Part shown: positions 25,880-36,884 of the stretch, one piece after another
How the letters are laid out: each line of letters begins with the position of its first letter
Position numbering within the stretch: position 1 is the stretch's first letter
Origin: Diphasiastrum complanatum
Lineage: Eukaryota; Streptophyta; Lycopodiopsida; Lycopodiales; Lycopodiaceae
NCBI GenBank assembly: GCA_029204225.1
Contig: CM055092.1
Coordinates: 80,589,271-80,653,270, forward strand
DNA length: 64,000 nucleotides
Direction of reading: 5' to 3'
Notes under the pieces: model-generated
Told to the model about the DNA's origin: nothing
Database searches by the model: none
The model's input: the letters and a program-made list of their open reading frames with translations, nothing else
Program-made: the position numbers and the translations under genes

Positions 25880-26506
25880 TGTGGAGAATTTCAGATCAAT
25901 TAAGATCCAAGTCCATAAAGTGATCTTGGGCTAGAAAGACAACAAATCACCAATCTTGCCAATGTAGAAAAACCAACATCTACACTATGAATGAGATGCA
26001 AACTCTAATAGATCTTGATCAAACATGAACCAAAACATGAAATGAAGTTGCTTTCCATACAAAAATAATAAGCTATTGTATTTCGCACATGTGGATCTGA
26101 AAATAACATTTGATAAGCATTCTACACACAAAATTGTAAGATATCACAAATATAGTGCACCAATGGATAGTAGAACCCAAGAGAACCATGTATAAGCATG
26201 AATGAGATAAGAGAGAGAAAATGTCTTCACTTCCCACGAGTTGGATCCTTTTATAACGGTCCAAACCTAAATTTAAACTTTGGTTACCCTCCATAGTAAA
26301 AACCCTACTACTCAAATTGAATCTCTCCAAAACTCGTGTTCTATAGTTTTCCACACTTTCCGAAAGTGTTTACAAAAATGCATTTAGACTAATATAACTT
26401 TGAAAAGTCAAACTCTAAGTCTAATATGAAAATTGGCCTCAATTGTGTATTTGGCAATTTATCAAACTATGACCAATCTTGACTAAACTAGTTGAAATCT
26501 TTCACA
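25880..26506 (-). mobile_element. LTR, 627 bp, minus orientation
   Basis: Minus strand begins TGTGAAAGATTTCAACTAG and ends TTCTCCACA next to the primer site. Probably a diverged relative of the LTR at 24445-25098. Confidence 0.65.
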
Positions 26507-27233
26507 ATAGGATCTAGCGAGTAATCAAAGCACGAGTAATAAGATGAGAAGTGGTATAACTCGCCCATATATATAGGAGAATTATAACTCGCCTACTGCC
26601 ATTTTTGGACATTGGTCTAATTTATGTCGAATCATCAGTGCTTGCACTATGCACAATCCGTTTTTTGATTGGTTGCCTGATTTAGGAGATTTTTTAATCA
26701 GAACGTCCCATTGTTTACTAAAAATAACAATTTTGTCAAAAAAATGTGTCAAACTTGCGTTTTGGCTGAAATGTTTCTGGACTGATACAATCATGTGTTT
26801 AAGTGCAACTAAGGAAATAGTGATAATGACAGTGACTGCCAAAATCAACAATAGTGCTCATTACAGACCGTTCAGAGCATTCGTGGAGAGATTTTACAAG
26901 GAAAAAGGAGAAAGGAGAGGTAGGCCTAGATTTTCAGATAGGATTTGTACGAGGGCAAAGGTAGTTTATACAAGGTGGAATTTCCTATGTACAGGGTTCC
27001 GTCGATATTTCCTACCCTTCCTAGCCAGTTCCTATTCCAAAACTATCACTTATCTACGCTAAGGGGCTAAGGGACAGTTTCCTAATTTAACTGGGTCAAT
27101 CTACAAGTAAATCTTAACCTAATTTTTCTAACTTATATAAACTGTCTCTAGAGATTGATCTAGGCTAGTCTACACTACTGGCTAGCCTATCTATCTAGGA
27201 TCCATCTAGGAAGGCCAATTAGATCTAACTATT
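26507..27233. other. Non-coding, one unrecognised 137-codon frame
   Basis: A plus-strand frame at 26649-27062 is open for 137 codons and encodes a Cys/Phe/Arg-rich peptide with no domain I know. It lies between LTRs and is likely chance or transposon leader. Confidence 0.3.
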
Positions 27234-28386
27234 TGTTTACTGATTCCCTGCTTTAGAGAATCAGTTGGCTGGTTCTTTACTTCTTCTCTGGTTTCAGAAC
27301 TGTTTCCTGCTGTCTGTTACCAAGCTACATTGGGCACTTCTTGCTTTTTTAGGCCCAAATCAGGCAGAAAGGACTAGTGAATATTGTAGTATATGTCCTA
27401 CCTATCAGAGGACAACTTAGGGGCATCTCTCTTGCACTGAAATCGATTGCTTACAAACCAAATATGTAGATCATGCATTCAACCAAGAAATCAGCGTGTA
27501 GAGTAGTTGAATAGCCATAAAATCCTATTTTAATGCTGCAAATTGAAATGGGCAGATCCTAACAATCTAAAACTAAGCTACCATACATTCCATGAAACAA
27601 GAAACAAGAAACTAAATATTAAACAATATTTTGAAAGCCCAAGTATCCAGAAACACTCATTTCTTGATTGTTGGATAGACCAAGAATGTCAAGAACTAGA
27701 TTGTAAGAGGATATGCAAGATTTACACGACAAATCCAGCCTATTTAGTTTACTTGAATGCTGAAACCTACATCAATCCACAAGAAAACGTGAAATCTAAT
27801 CCACTCTACGAAAGCAAGGGAACTAATCCACCACTAAGATCCACAACCACACAAAGGAAATGGAAGGGCAAGATCTTTAATGCATTACTCAAGAAACAAG
27901 AATGATCAAGGAGCTCCAAAATGCATCAAAACTCATGGAAGGTCTTCTCATTTCAGCATGGAGTGGATACATTTACAAAAGCTCCCTTCTACAAAGGGTG
28001 AGTCTCTTAAATAAGCAAGAGAGCTCCTTAGGTGACATCCTAGTGGCATTTCCACATTACACAAATTACAAGTGGAATTATGCTCTCCACTAGAGGTCAC
28101 TGTCAAAAGGTGGCTCACTCTACTTTCTTTAAGAGGAGTCTACTTGCATTTCTTACTTTGCCTAGAAATACTAGTTCCTACATGTTCATTCCATCTTTTG
28201 GGATTCACCATGAGGCTTACATAGTTCTTGCTTGTCATTCTTAACTAGTACTTCTCGGCTCTCATACTCGGCTCTCAATCTTCGTTTGTCTCGTCTTCCC
28301 AAAGACCTCCTCGGTCTAAGGTGAGAGGTGCTCGTGGGTAGTTCTGGCTGAGTATCTTGGGGATTCATCAGAATCAGCCAATATCA
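27234..28386 (+). mobile_element. LTR family E, about 1153 bp
   Basis: Begins TGTTTACTGATTCCCTGC and ends near CAGCCAATATCA. It matches the solo LTR 44735-45896, especially at 27930-28380 (CACTAGAGGTCAC, AAAAGGTGGCTCACTCTA, CTCGGCTCTCA), and the partial LTRs at 47057-47673 and 63452-64000. I see no flanking target duplication, so the ends are approximate. Confidence 0.65.
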
Positions 28387-28551
28387 TCCCACCCCTAATG
28401 TGTTGTAGGACCCACTGCAACTCATATCGAATGATGTCACTCCGCTTCCGCATTGGCATCTTCGATTGTCACTTGGAAAAGCATAGATCCTCGTTCGCTT
28501 GTGTAAAGCCAAGTGCTTATTGCAGCCAATCTTTATCACAAAAATTGTTTG

Positions 28552-29045
28552 CCACAACAAAGGCTAGATAGAGCCGACTTGGCAGGAGTAGCTACTGCTA
28601 CTGACCACGGTCTAATTATCTTTTAAGCCCAGATTGCTACTGCAGATCTGTTGTAAAATAAAAATCAAACTTGTAAACAGCAGATAGTGTTGAGTAATAA
28701 CAACATCGAAAATTTATCTACTGATAACATGCATTTCAATGTTGCAGATCATACACATCACAAAACAGAGCATTGAGAAGATCCCTTCTATTATCAGAAC
28801 TGAATTTTACAATATTTCTTGAGTGCGCATTGGTGCGAGAAAGATGTTCTCTCTCACAAAAATACGATTAGCTACTACTAATTTGTAAAGCACTCTATAT
28901 TTGTGACTGACCTTTTTTTTTTTTCTTCACTATCTTGATGTGTCTAGCAATACATATATTCAGAGTAACAATTCTGATTAGAGAGATTAAACGATCTACA
29001 ATTAATCTCAGATTACAAGAGCGGCGGATTAGGCACGTCCTAACG
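28552..29045 (-). mobile_element. LTR family F, minus orientation
   Basis: Minus strand from 29045 reads CGTTAGGACGTGCCTAATCC, the start of the LTR found in plus orientation at 30750 (there TGTTAGG). Similarity continues to about 28552. It contains an A-run after ACACATCAAGATAG. Bases 29046-29155 match the pre-LTR region 30655-30749. Confidence 0.8.
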
Positions 29046-29154
29046 CTCTTCTGCTGACGTCTTCATATCAGATCGGGAAGCTGTGCTACATGGTACTTGT
29101 TTGATCTTCTCGGTCCTTTGGAGCACGAAGAGTTTTGAGTCGTGAACAGTTTCA

Positions 29155-29290
29155 TGTCATGTAGGTCTGATATTTCAAAGTACTGTGAAATATCATGCTT
29201 CACCTGAGCAATCAGCTCGTCGCTTCTAGACAGAATCAAAGTGTCATCCACGTAGACTACAAGGGAGCTAATACGCCGATGGTAGCTGGA
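29155..29290 (-). pseudogene. Copia RT catalytic segment, inverted
   Basis: The minus strand reads SSLVVYVDDTLILSRSDEL and then VKHDISQYFEISDLHDMK. The YVDD motif is intact. At about 29155 it joins 3' untranslated sequence of the same element through the shared string GACATGAAACTGTTC. Confidence 0.85.
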
Positions 29291-30057
29291 ATAATTCTGA
29301 CCAAGCAAGACTGCCCGCAGAATGCTGAAGAGCAGGAAGCCATGCAGAACGTGCCCTACAGAAGGTTAATTGGATCACTCATGTACTTGGCAGATAATAC
29401 ACGCCCTGACATTACTTATGTAGTTTTCATAATGAGCCAATTTAATATCAATCCAGGCCCTATGCATTGGAAGATAGCCAAGAGAATTCTGCAATACCTT
29501 CAACAGACGAAGGAGTATGGGCTGTGTTTCTCCCAGTATGAAGGATTTCAGATCAAATTCTACAACGATGCAAGCTGGGCATCCCTGAAAGATGACTACA
29601 AGAGCATCTCAGGAGGATGCACAATAGCAGCCGGTGTAGCTGTGATATGGATCAGCAGACCGTGACTGTGCAATAATCCTACGAAGCAGAGTATGTTGTA
29701 GCAGCCAAGATGGCGAACGAGCTTACATGGCTCAAGCAGTTCCTTGACGGACTGGGAGAGTACTCCAATGAGCCGTTGCTACTATTCATGGATAACACAT
29801 CCGCCATTTATCTGACGAAGGATCCAGTGTTTAATTTTAGGACGAAATACATTGTTATCAGATATCATCTAATAAGAGATTTGGTTGAGAAAGACAGGCC
29901 GAGGACCGAGTTTGTTCCAACGAAACAGATGGTGGTTGATATTTTCACAAAGCCTCTTGACAAGGCAATCTTTGAGAAGCAGCGTGCAAGCTTAGGAATC
30001 AGAAAAATACTAGCATTGAAGAGAGAGTTGAAGAAACTATTAGTTTCTATCTTTTAA
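29240..30057 (+). pseudogene. Copia RT C-terminus and RNase H
   Basis: The plus frame begins GANTPMVAGI, then YRRLIGSLMYLADNTRPDI, and RNase H with FYNDASWASLKDD, YEAEYVVAAKMANELTWLK, FMDNTSAIYLTKDP, and FVPTKQMVVDIFTKPLDKA. A frameshift plus a TAA near 29670 break the frame. It is the same family as the inverted RT segment just upstream, so one element was split and half of it flipped. Confidence 0.88.
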
Positions 30058-30749
30058 AGCCTTAGCATTTTTCCTTCGTTTTTCCTTTGATATTTTCTGT
30101 TTTTTCGTGACTGTGCATTTTGAACTATGTTTCGCACAGTCTACATTTTAGAACTGTTTTGGTTTTTAGTTCGCGTTTTTGGGTCATGAGAAAATCATCC
30201 CTACGTTGTCGCGTTTTCCGCATTTTTGCAAAAAGGCGACATATTGTCTCCAACGCCTTAGAAAAATTTTCTAGCCTACTATCACATTTTTTCGCCTTAA
30301 AAAAAAAGGGAACATACTCTTTCCAAAGCCTTAGAAAATTTTTCTGGCCTACTGTCGCATTTTTTGAAGGCAACACTGTCTTTAAAATGCCTTAGAAAAG
30401 TTTTTAGGCCAACCTTCGCATTTTTCGCCTTTCGGGTTTTTTGCATTTTTCGGAAAAAAGTGAAGTTGCCCTTGAAATAGCGAAGGTGCCCCTAAAAAGG
30501 CGACACTTCCCTTAAAAAGGAGAAACCGCCCTTAAAATCTTGAAAGTGCTCTTTGGCAAAAGGCGAAGGGCTGCAGCGTGAAGGCACTGTCCAACGGGCA
30601 GAAGGCAACTAATGCACGAGCAAAAGGAGAAGGTCAAACACCACACCACGACATGAAACTGTTCACGACTCAAATCTCTTTGCACTCCAAAGGACCAGGA
30701 AGATACATGTAGTACAGCTTCATCTGATATGAAAACGTAAGCAGAAGAG
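30058..30749 (+). mobile_element. 3' untranslated region of copia family F with internal repeats
   Basis: Between the RNase H stop and the LTR. Contains three degenerate repeats of about 75-80 bases built on GCCTTAGAAAA and TTTTCTAGCCTACTGTCGCA near 30260-30420, and then AAGGCGA/GCCCTTAAAA reiterations to 30560. The last bases (30741-30749, GCAGAAGAG) form a purine tract suitable as polypurine tract. Confidence 0.65.
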
Positions 30750-31265
30750 TGTTAGGACGTGCCTAATCCACCGCTCTTGTAATTTGAGATTAGTTGTAGA
30801 TCGTTTAATCTTTCTAATCAGAATTGTTACTATGAATATATGTATTGCTAGACACATCAAGACAACGAAGAAAAAAAAAAAAAAAGGTCAGCCACGGACA
30901 CAGAGTGTTTTACAAGTTAGCAGTAGCCAGTCATATTTTTGTGAGAAAGAACATCTTTCTCGCGCCAATGCGTTGATCTAGGAAACAGACATCGCTCAAG
31001 AAAATATTGTAAAGTTCAATTCTGATAATAGAAGGGATTTTCTCAATACTCTGTTCTGTAATGTGTATGATCTGCAATATTGGAATGCATGCTATCAGTA
31101 GATAAATTTTCGCCATTGTTATTACTCAACATTATCTGCTGTTTACAAGTTTGATTTTTTTTTACAACAGATCTGCAGTAGCAATCTGGGCTTGGAAGAT
31201 AATTAGACTGCAGTCATCCGTAGCAGTAGCTACTCCTGCCAAGTCGGTTCTATCCAGCCTTCGTT
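30750..31265 (+). mobile_element. LTR family F, plus orientation
   Basis: Begins TGTTAGGACGTGCC and is similar to the inverted copy through AAGTCGG(T/C)TCTAT(C/T) to about 31265, where a TTTCG-rich repeat takes over. The 3' end of the LTR may therefore be cut off. Confidence 0.75.
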
Positions 31266-31410
31266 AGCGTTTCATTTCGTTTCGTTTCATTTCGGTTTCG
31301 TTTCGTTTCGAGCTATTTCTTCCTCCCATCAATGGAGCAAAGCTCGCTTCGTTTTGTTTCGTTTCAATTCGCTTCGATTCGTTTTGTTTCGCGATTATTT
31401 CGCATCAGTT
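31262..31410 (+). repeat. TTTCG-type pentanucleotide repeat, degenerate
   Basis: Two runs of TTTCG/TTTCA/TTTTG units (31265-31312 and 31345-31410) flank about 30 bases of unique DNA. Confidence 0.85.
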
Positions 31411-32149
31411 CTTCTCTTAGTCGAAGTTCCAGTCTTGTTGATGCTCTTTTCTGATAAGTTGCACGAACCTTGGGTTATCAGTCTTTATGGGGATGGACTT
31501 ATTAACAAATTAGAGGTAGGAACAAATTTGGATGGATGGGTTGGATAGAGACTTGGTGGAAGGACAAGGGAATTGATAGTTCTACAATTGCAGCCTTGGA
31601 CCTTTGCAATGTCGAGCTTTGACCACCACTTGTTGGGAGGAGCTCACTTTGTCTTGCAGGCTCACTGTTGTTTTTATCTTTTCCTTTTCTACAACACTTT
31701 GTTCCTTTGATCCATTACTTTGGATCTCTTCGGGCTTCATAGGAGGGGATTTGACTATCATTGCTCCAGAGAATTTCTTTTGATCAAGGTCGATCTAACT
31801 TGTTTGTTGCTTAAGTTTTGTCCTTTCCTCCTCAGTTTCTTTGTTTTATTTCTTCGAGTTGCTTCGCCTGCTTCTCAGGTTCTCTTTTCTGACTGACCAA
31901 CCGATGTAGGTGGTAATTGGTCTCCGCAAGACACTTAGTTCTAACCTTAAAATTTTAGACCATCACCACATAATATCCTTGAACATCGACCTTTTTTTTA
32001 CAAACTTCATTGACCCATCTTAACACATAGTATTGCCTTTGCAAGGCAAGGCCAAAAAGAGGGGGTGGTGGGCTTAAATGTGAACTCAGCTAAAATTGAG
32101 CCGTATCTATTTGAACTCCTTCCAAGCTATACGGCTCACCCCCGCCTAC
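31411..32149 (+). other. Upstream region of SF1
   Basis: No coding frame. Presumed promoter and transcription start region of the SF1 gene; no clear TATA box was found. A perfect 10-base inverted repeat (TGAGCCGTAT at 32097-32106, ATACGGCTCA at 32129-32138) lies just before the upstream ORF and could form a hairpin with a 22-base loop. Confidence 0.4.
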
Positions 32150-32239
32150 ATGAAGGAAAGAAGAAGAAGAAGAAGAAGAAGAAATAGGAAGCAGAGAAAG
32201 CGAGATATGGCGGATGGATCGTCGAGCGGCTTATTGTGA
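32150..32239 (+). promoter_or_regulatory. Upstream ORF in the SF1 leader (29 codons)
   Basis: ATG at 32150 opens a frame that reads MKERRRRRRRNRKQRKRD, then a second in-frame ATG at 32207 giving MADGSSSGLL, and a TGA at 32237-32239. The Arg run comes from an AGA microsatellite. It is 282 bases before the SF1 start and could reduce or condition translation, if this stretch is in the mRNA, which I cannot show. Confidence 0.4.
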
Positions 32240-32521
32240 TCGTTGCTCTGCATGATCAGCAAGCAGGAAGTGTGGATTTGGTCTATGGCTTTGCTCATCT
32301 GCACGATCAGATGCCATAAGACGAATCCTGCAGTTTGTTTTGGGGTTTTGAGTGTCCTTATTGAAGGTTGTCCTGGTTTTAGTCCAGGTGCTAGTTGCTC
32401 TGCGTGATTGGCAATCGGGAAGGGTGGATCTGTTCCTTGGGTTTGGTCACTGGCATGATCGGGTTGTACAGAAAGAGCTGTTAAGTTTGTTTTAGGGTTT
32501 TGTGTGATATTGTTGAGGGTT

Positions 32522-35506
32522 ATGGAGTTAGGCTTAGGGGTGGCAGACGTAGATCCTTCGGCTTGGCAGCAGCAGGAAAGCATTTCTGATAGCAAGGAGT
32601 TGACGGTGCAGAACAATGGAGCGTATCCGGTGGATTACTCAGGGTTTGGGGCGTTCACGACCAGTGGTGAGGGTTTTGAGCAGCCACAGGGCATTGGGGA
32701 TGACTCAGATTATGGAAATAATGAGACAGATGTGGATGGGGGGCAGGATCAGCGGCCTCCATGGCAAGGAGGCTCCTCAGAATGGCAGCAGAGGGATGCC
32801 GCATCCGATCAAAAGCATGTGTTAGATTACAGCGCTGAAGAAAATACCCTAGCAATTAGCGAGAACTCAGGAAAAGCAAGGGATGGATGGCAACAATCAA
32901 GTGATGATTGCGAAGGGGTTTTAGCGAAAGCAAATGACAGCAGAGGCTATGCCGATGGCGATGGCAAGGCCAATGGTAAGGCTGGATATTCTATTCCTGA
33001 GTTGTCCAAGGGATCAGAGCAGCAGTTCTTTTCTGCAGGGGCTTTAGCGAAAGCAGATGATGGTGGTAGTGTTGAGGCCAATGGTCAGGGTAGACATCCA
33101 TGTTCCGATTTGTCTGAGGTTTTGGAGCAGCAGTCCTTTTCTGCAGGGGGCGAGGAAGAGGTAGCCCCGGGGTCAGGGGGATTGCTCGCAGGGGAGTCAG
33201 ATGGCAGGGGGGAAACAAGCTCTGGAAAGAAACGGCGCAGTAGATGGGGGCCTCAGCCGGACGGCGAATCCGAACCTCAGGATAGTGAAGGGGCGGAAAC
33301 AAAGAAAAGGAAGTCAAGATGGGAGGCCTCTGAGGAGCCGAAGCCATCTCTTCTTGGTCAGATTCAGCTTCCAGATTTTGTGAAAGCGCTAACGGGTGGT
33401 GTGGATCTAGATCCAGAGATTCAGGCCCTAAACATCCAGCTGCTGGAGATCAACAGGAAATTGCAGTCTGGCCAATTTGTGGATGAAAGACCCGATGAAA
33501 TCAGGTCCCCCTCTCCAGAGCCTCTCTATGACAATAATGGCATTCGAATAAACACAAAAGAATACAGGGTTAAAGAGAGATTAACTCGTGATCGACAGGA
33601 AATCATTTCGCAGCTCATCAAGAAAAATCCGGCGTTCAAGCCACCCCCAGATTATAGGCCTCCAAAAGTCTATAAGAAGCTCTACATTCCTCTAAAAGAG
33701 TATCCTGGTTATAATTTCATTGGGCTGATCATTGGCCCTCGTGGCAACACACAGAAGCGCATGGAGAAAGAAACGGGTGCAAAAATTGTGATCAGGGGCA
33801 AGGGTTCAATCAAGGAAGGACGGCTGTTGCAGAAGCGGGATATGAAGCCAGATATTTCTGAGAATGAGGATTTGCATGTTCTGGTCGAGGCAGACAATCA
33901 GGAGGCCCTGGAGAAGGCTGCGGGGATGGTTGAGAGGCTTCTTGTTCCCGTGGATGAGGTTAGAAATGAGCACAAGCGTGCACAGCTGCGGGAGCTCGCA
34001 GCATTGAATGGCACAATTAGAGATGATGAGTTCTGTCGACTCTGTGGTGAGGCAGGGCACAGGCAATTTGCTTGTCCTTCACGCCATTCAACATTTAAGA
34101 GTGATGTGCTGTGTCGAATTTGTGGAGATGGAGGTCATCCAACCATTGATTGCCCCATGAGGGGGTCCGCCCAAGGAAACAAGATGGATGATGAGTATAA
34201 GAACTTTCTTGCTGAGCTCGGAGGAGGTTCTGATGGTGGAGGGGACATTGGAGGCAGCAGACAGATGGGTGCTCCTCTTGCTCTTCCCGGCCCCCAGGGG
34301 GGCCCTCCTTGGTCTGGAAATGCAGGTGCAGGTAGTGGCAGCAATGCAGGTAGTGGCATTGGGTACAAAGCTGGCTCAATGGGTGGTCAAAATGTTGCAT
34401 CTATGGATCCAAGAGGAGCAGGATCAGGTCTCGCAATGCCGCAGCAACAAGGTATTGGAAATCAGTTTTTTCAATCTGGACAATTTGCTGGCAAGTTTGG
34501 GAAAGATGACGATTCAAATCTCTATGTGAGTTACTTGCCCAATTTTCTTGATGAAGAAGGCTTAAGGCAGCTCTTTGCTCCGTTTGGTCAAATTGAGAGT
34601 ACAAGGGTTATTAGGGACAAATTAAATGGATCGAGCAAAGGGTATGGATTTGTTAAATTTTCTGATGCAAATTGTGCAGCCCAGGCTGTGGCTCATATGA
34701 ATGGATACAGGCTCGAAGGAAAGAATCTGGCAGTGCGTGTTGCGGGCCGTCCACCTCCACCCGGTGCTCCGGGAGGACAAGATTATATGGTTGGAAGTGG
34801 CTATCCTCCCTATCAGCAGCTCCCTCCTCAAGGATCGCCAATGGGTCCATATCAAGCAGCTCCTCCCCCATGGGGAGCCCCTTTGAGACCCCCTCCTTAC
34901 AATAATTTTTATGAATCTTCAGGACCAGCAAATCATTATGGGCCACAATATCCAATTCCACCTGCACATCAAGGTCCTCATTCATTCCCATCTGGTCCTT
35001 ATGCTGGACCTTCAGTCCGAGTTCCTTCTGTCTATTCTGGGCCTCCCCCTTATTCGGGTTTTGCCCCACAAGCTCCTGGCTTTGCAGGGCCACCATCTCA
35101 AGGCGGAGCAGCTGCTGCTTACCAGGGTCCTCCAGTTCAAGGAATTCCATCTGCCGGGCAGTCACAAGGACCACCAGGGGGAATGTCGAATGCACCAAGT
35201 AGCTACCCACCTGGTCCTGCAGGCAGTTCACAGCCTCCTGGTTCTCTCAGCTCTTCTAACATTTCAGGCGTTGGTGTCTCACCTGTAACTCAAGCAGCTG
35301 CTCAGGTTGGGCAAATGGGTATGGCGGCGTATCCTGCACCTCCCCCCAACCCTTATCAAGGCCATTATATTGCTCCTTCACATCTCCCTCCATCAACTGG
35401 TGGTGGAGCTCCTTGGTTAACAAGCACAAATCCTCACCCCGGGGGGCAGCAGAACAATGCAGTCGAGTCAGAGTATGAGAGGTTCATGTCTGAAATGGGT
35501 CGGTGA
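32522..35506 (+). CDS. SF1: Splicing factor 1 / branch-point-binding protein
   Basis: Binds the intron branch-point sequence in the early spliceosome with U2AF, in the nucleus. The 994-residue frame has, in order: an acidic Gly/Ser-rich N-terminus; two U2AF-ligand-like motifs (KKRRSRWG, Trp about 241; KKRKSRWE, Trp about 266); the helix-hairpin region about 272-380 with [10 protein letters not shown]; a KH domain about 384-477 with [11 protein letters not shown]; a QUA2-like helix ending near 500; two zinc knuckles ([14 protein letters not shown] at 505, [14 protein letters not shown] at 531); an RRM about 666-741 ([16 protein letters not shown]); and a Pro/Gly/Gln-rich tail ending [12 protein letters not shown]. 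The RRM is typical of plant SF1 and absent from the animal protein. I chose ATG 32522; the frame is open a little upstream but without another ATG. No intron in the coding region. No stop, frameshift or missing key residue seen, so probably functional. Confidence 0.96.
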   Translation: MELGLGVADVDPSAWQQQESISDSKELTVQNNGAYPVDYSGFGAFTTSGEGFEQPQGIGDDSDYGNNETDVDGGQDQRPPWQGGSSEWQQRDAASDQKHVLDYSAEENTLAISENSGKARDGWQQSSDDCEGVLAKANDSRGYADGDGKANGKAGYSIPELSKGSEQQFFSAGALAKADDGGSVEANGQGRHPCSDLSEVLEQQSFSAGGEEEVAPGSGGLLAGESDGRGETSSGKKRRSRWGPQPDGESEPQDSEGAETKKRKSRWEASEEPKPSLLGQIQLPDFVKALTGGVDLDPEIQALNIQLLEINRKLQSGQFVDERPDEIRSPSPEPLYDNNGIRINTKEYRVKERLTRDRQEIISQLIKKNPAFKPPPDYRPPKVYKKLYIPLKEYPGYNFIGLIIGPRGNTQKRMEKETGAKIVIRGKGSIKEGRLLQKRDMKPDISENEDLHVLVEADNQEALEKAAGMVERLLVPVDEVRNEHKRAQLRELAALNGTIRDDEFCRLCGEAGHRQFACPSRHSTFKSDVLCRICGDGGHPTIDCPMRGSAQGNKMDDEYKNFLAELGGGSDGGGDIGGSRQMGAPLALPGPQGGPPWSGNAGAGSGSNAGSGIGYKAGSMGGQNVASMDPRGAGSGLAMPQQQGIGNQFFQSGQFAGKFGKDDDSNLYVSYLPNFLDEEGLRQLFAPFGQIESTRVIRDKLNGSSKGYGFVKFSDANCAAQAVAHMNGYRLEGKNLAVRVAGRPPPPGAPGGQDYMVGSGYPPYQQLPPQGSPMGPYQAAPPPWGAPLRPPPYNNFYESSGPANHYGPQYPIPPAHQGPHSFPSGPYAGPSVRVPSVYSGPPPYSGFAPQAPGFAGPPSQGGAAAAYQGPPVQGIPSAGQSQGPPGGMSNAPSSYPPGPAGSSQPPGSLSSSNISGVGVSPVTQAAAQVGQMGMAAYPAPPPNPYQGHYIAPSHLPPSTGGGAPWLTSTNPHPGGQQNNAVESEYERFMSEMGR

Positions 35507-36530
35507 TGTCGATGCACAAGATTCATTTTATGGCGAGAAAAAACCGTGGAAGGAGATTTTGTTTCAGTGCAATGTCAAGATGCCATAGGGCGATAGAGTG
35601 TAGTATCTCTACCGTACTACATATTTCACACTTGCATTGAAATGGATGGCTGGAGAGTGATAACATTAAAAGCTCTACTGTGATAGGATCTTCTATTTTG
35701 AGGAGACTCATTGATTAAGGTTCTGATACGTTTCTCCATGGACATCATAGAAGAAGCAAAGCTTTACTTGGATGTCAAAATCAGCATACAGGTTTAAGCC
35801 GCCAGGCACATTGTTTTTTGTAGTAAAGATGTTAATTTTAAGAAGTTGAGCAGTGCGGCAGACTCGAGGTAAGAGGAATCAACCATCAGGATTATGTCAT
35901 CCATTAAACAGGATAAGATAATGATTCACAGAAAATAGCAACAGATTTCAGAATACAGGAATAGATTTCAGATGAACCGTTTGCTTTTAGACCTTGTTAT
36001 CCGCCTTTTATCTGTACGAGTGTGAGAGTTATAAGAAATTCTGCCTCAGTAAGGGTTAATTTTTTGTCCATGCACCAATCTGAGTCACATTTCCAGCAAT
36101 CTTGGTTCTGTGGCTTTTATCTAGTCGAGCCAATTTCTGGATTTGAGCCTGGATTATAACGTGTCAAAAGTTTTCAACACTTTCGAAAACCCTCCCCCCT
36201 TTCACATTTTTACCAACCTTAAAATGTTCTCATTTTGAATCTACTGGACACTATGATTTGAGTCTCGGATGAACTTTGAAAGAAATAGCAAAGCTTGTCT
36301 TCCTGTCGATTTCACTGGAATTTTTGGATACTAACTTATGCTATTCGTTGGATGTCTATTTTGTAAAAGTTCAGTTACTTGGAAGCACCTTAATGCAGGA
36401 TCTTCTTGTGCAGGATCTTCTTGATTGCATAGCAAATATGTATGTCTAATTGTTAGGGTCTGTATTGTTTGCTCAATTTGTAATTATTTGAACTGTAATT
36501 GTTATAAGTCATTATAGTTTATGTGGCTCG
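35507..36530 (+). other. 3'UTR and downstream flank of SF1
   Basis: AT-rich, non-coding. A 15-base tandem duplication (GCAGGATCTTCTTGT/GCAGGATCTTCTTGA) occurs at about 36396-36425. The retrotransposon zone starts at about 36531. Confidence 0.5.
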
Positions 36531-36773
36531 TTAAGGTATGTTGTCATGCACTGAAGATGCAATAATTGCTATAGCTTTGTCATTTCTCAAACTCCATTCT
36601 TGAAGTTCCTTGCCAGGAGTAGTTATTGGCTTCTCCTCTGTTGGTTCTACCCATTGCCAAAGACCTTCGCCCTTCAGTAGGAGTGAAGTCTTTGATTTCC
36701 AAATCAAATAGTTTGAACCTTCTGGATCCAAGATCGTACTGATCTTAGATTGAATGTTGCTGATCGATGACAT
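36531..36773 (-). pseudogene. Copia gag N-terminus (same lineage as relic C)
   Basis: Minus frame starts MSSISNIQSKISTILDPEG, then NYLIWKSKTSLLLKGEGLW, the usual copia gag opening, and stops matching after IAIIASSVHDNIP. Its LTR and primer site lie just upstream (minus strand). A related gag start is at 54861. The rest of the element is missing. Confidence 0.85.
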
Positions 36774-36871
36774 CTTCTATTCTTATGAAGAAACTCCAGA
36801 TGCGGCTTGTTGATGGATGTATGAAGGATGCTGAGAGGGGTGCGAGGATACCATTGTATGGACTCTGATAT

Positions 36872-36883
36872 GCTCTGATACCA
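36872..36883 (-). promoter_or_regulatory. Primer-binding site (tRNA-Met type), minus strand
   Basis: Minus strand TGGTATCAGAGC, one base after the LTR end. Confidence 0.9.
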
Positions 36884-36884
36884 C

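Noticed and set aside
26649-27062. 137-codon frame as a gene
   Set aside because: No domain, surrounded by LTRs; length is within chance for a window of this size.
27234-28386. Solo LTR with target duplication
   Set aside because: The five bases on each side differ (CTATT, TCCCA), so I call only an LTR with approximate ends.
32504-32521. Upstream start for SF1 at 32504
   Set aside because: That codon is GTG; the first ATG is at 32522.
32591-35231. Long antisense and alternate frames across SF1
   Set aside because: They are shadows of the GC-rich SF1 coding frame.
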